A stretch of 64,000 nucleotides of DNA from Mytilinidion resinicola (taxonomy: Eukaryota > Ascomycota > Dothideomycetes > Mytilinidiales > Mytilinidiaceae), in the NCBI RefSeq assembly GCF_010093595.1, contig NW_022985472.1, positions 1-64,000 of the forward strand, given 5' to 3'. Below, in pieces: positions 56,990-64,000 of the stretch. Each line of letters begins with the position of its first letter. Position 1 is the first letter of the stretch. The translations under genes and the position numbers were made by a program. Below the pieces are notes generated by a model that was not told the origin of the DNA, ran no database searches, and saw nothing but the letters and a program-made list of their open reading frames with translations.

Positions 56990-58760
56990 TTGTTTACCAA
57001 CGAACTAGTGGATAATATTATAAATTGGACGAATTTGTACGCAGAACACAACCAGCCGGAGGACAAGAAGCACCCACGCCCGTGGCGGCCTACAACAAGA
57101 GAGGAACTCTATGCGTATTTCGGCGTAGTGTTGCATACAGGCCTGGTTGTAGAGCCACGCATAGAGGACTATTAGGGCAGCCTAGAAACTCACGGCGTTG
57201 AACATATTATTAAGAAATACATCAGCAAAACCCGGTATCAGCAGCTGGACCGTTTTATTCGGTTCTCACCTCCATATGATGCCTACAAGGATACATTTGG
57301 CCGCGTTGACGCCCTCTCTGAGCACCTGCGATTGCTCTGCCATAAATACTATAGTCCAGGCGCTCACCTGGCTGTTGATAAGACTATTGAGCGCTTTATA
57401 GGGCGCGCACTAGAGATTGTAAACATACCGTCAAAGCCCACGCCTGAGGGCTTCAAAATCTGGGTGCTAGCTAATCAGGGCTACGTGCTAGATTGGATGT
57501 GGCATGCGAAGGGAGATAATAAGGGCCCGATGGACCTTAACACGGTATTTATAAAGGAGGAGGGCTTTACAAAGACACAGGCTGTCGTGCTGGACCTGCT
57601 TACGCAGCGAGACTCCGAGACAGACGCTGTCCTATACCCGCCCGGCAAGTATGTAGTTTGGCTTAATAATCTCTTCTGCAGCGTGAAGCTATTCAAACAG
57701 CTTTAAGGCCTAGGAATTAGGGCGGCCGGCACTATACGAACTACAAAGACACAACAGGAGGAAGAAGGAGAGGAAGAGGGCAATATTATGGAAGATAAGA
57801 AGGGCAAGACGGCATATAAAAAGAAGGTGTCTGCAGAGAAATTCTCACCATTGCTTACTAACCTTAAACTTGTACATACGGCCCAAATTCCATAGGGTAT
57901 ACTCTATAGAAAGCTCTTAAAAGGTTGTATAGTAATGGAGTTTGCTTAGGCAGATGCACAGGTGGTTTTATTTATATCTACGGTCTATAATAGTAAGCTA
58001 TCCTTATATTCTGTTCTTACCACTATGCCGCAGAGCCGCTTACGTTATACATCACCAAGGTTAATCCTATGTACTCCGGCGCCGCAGACGGCCTGCGAAG
58101 ACCTCTACCAACGCGGCACAGAAGCGTAAGCCCTTCGGCAACAATATAGTTAAAGAAATGGATATTCCGGAGTTTATAGATTAGTACAACCTCTATATGT
58201 GTGGCGTTGACGTAGCCGACCAGCTTCGAAGCTATTATACAATCTAGAGGATATATTTAAAGACCTGGAAACCGCTGTTCCACTTCCTCTTTAATACTAT
58301 AGTGGGCAACTGCTATAAACTCTCCTCTTATAATAGCGCCGTAGGCAACAGCCGCGCTAATAGCCACGCTGCCTTTCGCCGAGCCTTCCGCAAAGCCCTT
58401 TTTAAGGCCTCCACACGTCTACCAAGACAACACTATACTAAGCAGGCAATTAGGAAAGGAATAGAGGACGTTACGTGGCAGCCTATAGCAGAACACAACC
58501 TTACCAAGCTATAGCAGAAGCCTAAGAACTGCTTGGTGTGTATTAAGGCTGGAAAGAAGTCTATAAAGCCTTATAAGGGCGCACGGAGGCCGCTGGCAGA
58601 CCTTTTAATTAATACAGTACGTAAAAATATACAGAGTAAGGATTAGAAGCGTCTAAAGAGGGCACTAAAAACCCTCTACAGCTGTTCTACGTGCCTTATT
58701 CCGTTCTGTAGTATAAGCGAGTGTTAGGTATTATACTATAAGAAGCTTAACTCTAGAAAG
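56990..58760 (+). pseudogene. piggyBac-type transposase relic, RIP-mutated towards the 3' end
   Basis: The plus strand reads LFTNELVDNIINWTNLYAEH at its start, then the DDE_Tnp_1_7 core: AHLAVDKTIERFIGRALEIV (57,362 on; the usual Glu after the Asp is Lys here), FKIWVLANQGYVLDWMWHAK, LNNLFCSVKLFKQL (where family members have DN; Asp is Asn here) and AAGTIRTTKT. The C-terminal part (GVDVADQLRSYY-like near 58,205, then NCYKLSSYNSAVGNSRANS) ends in a Cys-rich tail YSCSTCLIPFCSISEC near 58,678. Stops are few before 57,700 (TAG at 57,173-57,175 where Trp fits) and become frequent afterwards. The transposase would cut TTAA sites; I could not find the element's ends. Loss of an acidic catalytic residue plus stops means it is dead. 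Confidence 0.8.
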
Positions 58761-59004
58761 TAGGCTGTTAGGTAGCTAGATAGCTATAAAATCTATAATT
58801 TAAATAAACTTACGTCTAGTTGAAATATAGGCTTCTAATTAGTTAGATCCTTATTAATAACGTTGGACGCAAGCCGATATTTAAAGGGATAAGAGCAGTA
58901 GCCTCTATAAAACTCTAATAAGGCCTTAGAGTTTAATCTTATTTAGCATATAATTCTCCGTTAATATCACGCAATAGGTTAACCTAGAGGGTACGCCGAC
59001 GATT
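58761..59004. other. RIP-degraded DNA, no gene
   Basis: TpA-rich, closed frames. Confidence 0.5.
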
Positions 59005-59730
59005 AAGGGAGGTAAGCCGTGGCAATAATAGATAGAATTTTCTCCTAAGTCTAAGAATACTCCTTACCTAAACCGCAACCGCTAAGTTAAGATAGAAGCC
59101 CCCGACCTTACCTATCCTCCCCTACAAACGCAAAGACTCGCTTAACCGCTATATAGTAAAATACTATAAGGCCCTAAAACTACAACTACTAGTTAAAGGA
59201 ATAATAAGAGAAATAGGAAGAGCAACTAGCGCCTATTTCCCAGCTAATTTAGGTACCTAAGCGGGTGAATATAGGACTTATTAATACGCCCTTTAATTAG
59301 AGCTTAGGTAATTTATTAACCAGATCTAGACGCACGTGTAAGAAAAGAGCTTGCCTAGATAGATCTCTAATATATACCGCCCACTTTTTCCTTAAAGTAT
59401 CCGTACGTCCTAGCTTAAATAAATAGAAGCTTAAAGTCCGTAGCCATAACGGCTGTTCTAGTAGTTATTCCTCCACCTTCGGCCTAATAGAAAGCTATTA
59501 TTAGGAGGTCCGGTAGTTGGCCTGCAGGAGTAAAACCTGGACAAAGGCAATCCTATTATGCTTAAGCAGGCGATTGGAGATAGTTAGAGCGGATATAGTT
59601 GGATTATAGGTAATTAGAGTCTTTTTAGGTTAAATAGAGGTAACTAGTATAGATTATTTAAGAAAGAATTAAATAGTACAAATTTGAAAAGTTATAGTGC
59701 TTTTATCGCAGTTTTCTAATATATTATCCC
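59005..59730 (+). repeat. Duplicated segment, heavily RIP-mutated copy
   Basis: Collinear with 39,045-39,850; CpA/TpG sites of that copy are largely TpA here (for example CTAAGTCTAAGAATACTCC against CTAAGTCCAAGGACACTCC). About 85 bases that include the zinc-cluster codons are missing near 59,174. Confidence 0.92.
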
Positions 59731-62589
59731 GCCTGAAGATTTTATATTAAATGCTGTTTATAGCAGTCTTGCAGATAAGTAGACCTATTCTGTTCTCTAG
59801 ATTAGTTTTATTAAAAGATAATAGAATAGAGAGCACTAAAGAATAGAATAGACTTTATATAGAATTAAGCGAATATTCTACCTATATCCCGATTAGCTCC
59901 CCGTCTAGAGGCTGCTAAACGCCACGGAAGGTATATAGGCTAGAGTATACTGCGCGTGAACCGTTAAATAACGTGTTAGAATCGGGGTTATTAAATAGTA
60001 TAAAGAGGAGAGGGCGGTATAAAAATACCTGCGGAGAGTAAAGCAGTATAACTTATATAGCTACTTGCCTTTAATGTGCTCGGAGCACTACGCAATAGGA
60101 GAGGAAACGAAAGAGTTGAAATCTTGCTAGTAATTTGGCAAGATCAGCTTTCTTTATATATAATGCGACCACTAAAGCATAATTTAATGCCCTTTCAAAT
60201 AATTTAACTAGTTGCTAATCTACTTAGTGGATTAATTTAGTAAAAGCATTGGAAAACTAAATAGTTTAAGTATTATTAAATAAATTAATTCCAATGCTGC
60301 GAAGCCTTTAATCCCACTCTTTCGCAGTTAGAGCATCTTAGATAAATAAATCCGCGGCAATTTTCCAGTTCGGTTTCTTGCTCTTTTCGGGCTGGCTTTA
60401 ATTAGGGCGTTTTCTTTTCGTCCGTCTGAGATCGGCTTCTAAGAAAGGGAAATTCTTAACTCTGTGTTTTTGTATAGAGAAGCCGTAAGCTAATTACACT
60501 GTCTTTTTAAGGTATCTAAGGCTTTATTAATAGCAGAGCGTGTTATATATTATTAGTAATAGCAATTATAAAGTTTAATAATGTCTCTCTGCAGTTAGAC
60601 AAGCTTTTTTAGCCTTTTAACTCCAGCTATAACAAATATATAGGCCTGTAAATTAAGCGTCTCGGAACTTATATTTAGAGGTGTATAAGCAAGCTAAGCT
60701 AAACTAGTTGTAAGTGGCGAGGGGTAGAATTGTACGCTAATCCACGCTAGCCTTAGAAAGGCTAAAAACGCATTACGCGGGAGATGCCTAGTCTATATAA
60801 CCCGATAAGCAATCCACCTTTTTTATTCCCGCCCACCTTTTAATATTAAGGTTTTGCCCCTTTTAATAATATACACGTCCGGGCTAACCCAGCAATATAA
60901 CTATTCTATTATATAGCTTAGTATCTTCTAATTGTACTAGTAGAATAGACTATAAAGAGTGCGCAAGTATTAGATACCGGCCTGCTAATATATAAGCTAA
61001 CTGCCTTAACAGGCCTTTTCCTTAATATCTAGATAAGCATCTAGATATTAGTACAGCGGGAAATATTAGTAAGGGAATTTTAACGTGCGTATATATTAAT
61101 CTTTGCCTAGCAACTGCTATACTAACTATATTATACTGGACAGGCTTCCGCTGGATATTACTCTTATAATTATCAACTAGTATATTAACCTACACCGGTT
61201 TTTAGTTCTATAGGTAGATAATAAGCAAAAGCTTATAAATAAAAACATCTCCGGCCTTCTTCTTAGCTGCAAGTGCATGTTTAACCTTGTTAGGGCAAGG
61301 CTATACTCGGGTTTCTTTTATCGCTCCTAGAAGATTAATATTAAAAGCCGTAAAGATCTCGACTAGCTAAACGGCTAAGGTGCAGTACTCTCGACAATGC
61401 GCTCTATATATATTAAACTTGCTATATAGCTCCCTCCTAGGCAGCAATAGAGTTGCCGATTAAAGAATTAGAAAAGACGGGAAATTATAGCTTACTTAAA
61501 TCGGCTTAAGAGGGAGCCTAAGTACTATTAAACGCCGCAGGATATACGCGCAACTATAGATTCCGAGATGTATTACTATGTTGCCTATATTCCTATATAT
61601 TAACACTATTAATCGCTTGTTAAGCACCTAAAAGCTGCCCTTTCCTAGTACCTTAATAATTAGTCTGTTTTTACCACAATTAAGGTAGATTAGAGTAATA
61701 TTAGTTGTATAGACCGCCTTTACACTAAGAAAAACAAGTCTAAATAATAGAAGGAAGATTTTTTATAGTTGTTAAAAGTCTAGTGCTTAAAATACTAGAG
61801 TATAGGATCTTTTAACAACCGTTCCATATATAAGAAAGGATTCTGGGTTATTTTAAAGATAGACCAGCACTTATTCCGCTTCGAACAGTTAACCCAGTTT
61901 AGTAATTAACAAGGGATTCCAATAATAATATAACTTTATTAAAGTGCGGGGTTAGTAATAAAGTGCATTTTATTTGTAGAAAATTAGTCTTATACTCCGT
62001 AAACCCGTTTATCCGAAGACAGTTTTATTTCTTAAATAATATTTATTCTGTAAGGTGCCTTCCTATTATAAATAAGGTTGTTTATATGTTTTTAGCGGTG
62101 CATAGGTTCGTCTTATCGCTTTATATTCCCCTAAAATATACTCCTTGTGGCCATCCTTATTACGAGATCCGATATCTATTACTTAAGCGGTGACAAAAGG
62201 CCTTTATACATTGTGGAAAGATTAGAGAATAAATGGAAACTACAACTCGGAATGCAAAAGTATTTGAATAAGATGCAAATTACAATAGAAAAGGGGACCT
62301 GCTCCGGATAATAGTTGTTTATTCTTTATTTCGTCCTAATAGAGATTAAGGTTTACGCTTATAGCAACGTAACTCCTTAATATTAAGACTATAACGCGCA
62401 ATAAATCGCCTTAAAACCTGCAAGAATTAAGCCGCGCGCCGAAACCAGCCCTAAAAGTTGTAGAAGCAGGTCCAATATAACGCGGCTAAGCAATAGCCGT
62501 AGGATATAATATATAAGCGGCATCGCTAAATATAATAGGGTATATATATCGATGTTGTTGTAGCAATAGATTATTTCTTTTATAGTATG
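59731..62589. other. RIP-degraded DNA with weak coding scraps
   Basis: Readable scraps include a minus-strand piece near 60,310-60,430 with QLKPARKEQ-like residues and RCSNCERVGLKA, and plus-strand pieces near 61,500-61,960. None can be assigned; the minus-strand piece has a C-x2-C pair that might be part of a zinc motif. Confidence 0.35.
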
Positions 62590-62850
62590 CAATAGCGCCT
62601 CTATACTGCGCTAAGGGTCCGACCTGGAAAGAGTTTAGGTATCTCCTTCCACTCTATAGTTCCCCTATACGCGAGCAACCGCTTATCGTCCGACTTTAAC
62701 CACGCTACTCGCTTTCGTTTAGGGAGGCGCATATTGCCTCTGTTGTTGTTATCGCGTTCGAGAGGACGGTTATTGTCATCGCGTTTAAGAGGATACTTAT
62801 TGTTATCGGGGTTAAAAGGACACCAATACAACGCGAAAAGTAGGCAAGTC
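62590..62850 (-). pseudogene. Relic of a Myb/SANT-type DNA-binding domain
   Basis: The minus strand reads KRKRVAWLKSDDKRLLAYRG then TIEWKEIPKLFPGRTLSAV, a stop, and RRYCIL-like residues. This matches the fungal Myb/SANT pattern W-x2-xDD-x2-L-x10-W-x2-I-x4-FPGRT-x3-V-x2-R. The stop sits where Gln would fit. The N-terminal part is Asn/Asp/Arg-rich low complexity (DNNRPLERDNNNR). Its surroundings are RIP-mutated. Confidence 0.6.
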
Positions 62851-64000
62851 GCAAATAGCGTGGCGTATCGACTATGTATCCGGACCGACTGGGGAGCAGT
62901 CCTAGTCCCAGTGTGTCTGACGTATAATAACTAGTATACTTCCCCCCGGATATACACAAGTCTAGCTAATATTAGTACTTAAGTTGCAGAAGGTTTAAAT
63001 TTAGCGCTTAAAAGCTAATAGTCCTAGATACCTATATTACTAATCACCTACTATATTAAGGCGTTTAAAGCCAGTCCTATTCTAGGATTTATCTAGGCCC
63101 GGCTAGGTGTTAGAATCTAGGTATAAGACTATAAACGCCAGGCGGGGAAGGGCGGCAGGAGTTATAGGTGGAAAAATTAGAAAGGATAATAGTGTAGGGT
63201 AATAGCGTTGGCAGACCTGGTAACCGTCCGCCGATAGTTAGTGCAGTTAATATAGGTTAACGTGGTCGGTGCGATCGGTAATAAAGATAGAGAGGAATTA
63301 ACATAAAAGCTATAAGTGGGCCAGTCTCTTAGCTGTATATGCACGGTGGAAGGAGCCGCATATAAACGGGGCGTAAGGCTAATAAACGCAGGACTAGATT
63401 TCAGCCCCTATTAGAGAAAAGACAGAGCGGCCCTACCTCCGCAATAAGGAACAGGGCATATAGATAACATAGATAAGTGCCTACACTTATAATAATTGGC
63501 TAGTTCGGCACGCCACCTGCTAGCGCGCCCTTGCTTATTAGCGCTTTTTACTTAAGCCTTACTATTCTCTATATAGCACGTAGCCTTTACTTACCTTTAT
63601 TTCTTTATCTACCGCTGCTGTATTAATTATACATATTTGCCTTTAATTACTTTTATTTAACCTTATTTCCTTATATCTTTTCGTCTACCGCTACTGTATT
63701 AATTATACATGTTTGCCTTTAATTAGTTAGCACTTTTCTTCTGCGGAGTTACAATACTTCTAATTAGCCTATTAATTGTTATAAATATTCTTAACCTATA
63801 TATATTTGCTTTCTATTATTCCCTTCTAGGGTTTATTATTGCGCTTTATAAAGTAGTTCTTTAGAAACTATATAAAAGAGAGTTCCTGCGTTCCTGCAAT
63901 TTATTAAAGAGGAGGAGAATAGTTAATAATATAGCGAAAATCCTTTAACAGAGCTTTGGAAAGTAGAAGATTAGCTATAATACAGATAGATGTTAAATAC
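62851..64000. other. RIP-degraded DNA, no gene recognised
   Basis: TpA-rich sequence. TATTAATTATACAT followed by TTTGCCTTTAATTA is repeated directly near 63,621 and 63,700, a likely short tandem duplication. No gene is visible up to the window end. Confidence 0.5.

Noticed and set aside
1..64000. tRNA or rRNA genes
   Set aside because: No cloverleaf-type or rDNA-like sequence was noticed by eye; a tRNAscan run would be needed to exclude them.

Overview
The window is one chromosome end of a filamentous ascomycete (Pezizomycotina). It opens with about 16 copies of the CCCTAA telomere repeat. Short introns with GT...CTAAC...AG signals, Zn2Cys6 and bZIP transcription factors, Tc1/mariner and piggyBac relics, and the base composition of the flanks all fit such a fungus. 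The flanks (about 0.1-33.7 kb and 57.7-64 kb) are rich in TpA and poor in CpA/TpG. That is the signature of repeat-induced point mutation (RIP), which turns CpA into TpA. I cannot name the species; a Dothideomycete would fit but is a guess.

Layout. 1-95 telomere. 96-33,700 heavily RIP-mutated subtelomere with relics only: a minus-strand Sir2-type deacetylase (about 1.4-2.3 kb), a 4.75-kb unit bounded by ~265-bp inverted repeats (7.5-12.3 kb) holding an unrecognised ORF relic, a long plus-strand relic (14.4-16.3 kb), a patatin-like phospholipase relic (17.6-20.0 kb), coiled-coil and other unrecognised relics (23-33 kb) and an FHA-kinase relic (30.1-31.1 kb). 33,900-57,000 is a gene island with normal composition. 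57,000-58,800 is a piggyBac transposase that becomes more RIP-mutated towards its 3' end. 58,800-64,000 is again RIP-mutated and includes a decayed second copy of a segment at 39 kb and a Myb/SANT relic.

The gene island. Minus strand 37,434-33,904: one large gene joining a tandem zinc-finger-like array, a JmjC dioxygenase domain, a cysteine cluster and a Ulp1-type (C48) cysteine protease domain. Plus strand: an FAD-dependent amine-oxidase-like gene (40,251-41,526), a Zn2Cys6 regulator (45.1-45.9 kb), an HMT1-like half ABC transporter with three introns (47,185-49,821), and a C2H2 plus bZIP regulator (54.2-55.3 kb). Minus strand: an unrecognised ~700-codon gene relic (43.9-41.7 kb) and a proline-rich protein (51,207-50,149). 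A DD34E mariner copy with its TA target duplications sits at 52,410-53,773, next to a 100-bp MITE that shares its TA.

Most island genes are not intact. Nearly every one carries a few in-frame TAA or TAG codons at places where one C-to-T change in a CAA/CAG codon (or G-to-A in TGG) explains the stop. The island therefore looks like duplicated or RIP-adjacent DNA caught early in inactivation, between fully decayed flanks. The most unusual object is the JmjC-Ulp1 fusion: a predicted demethylase/hydroxylase and a SUMO-protease-like domain in one reading frame joined across a clear 54-bp intron. All functions are read from motifs by eye; no database search was possible.
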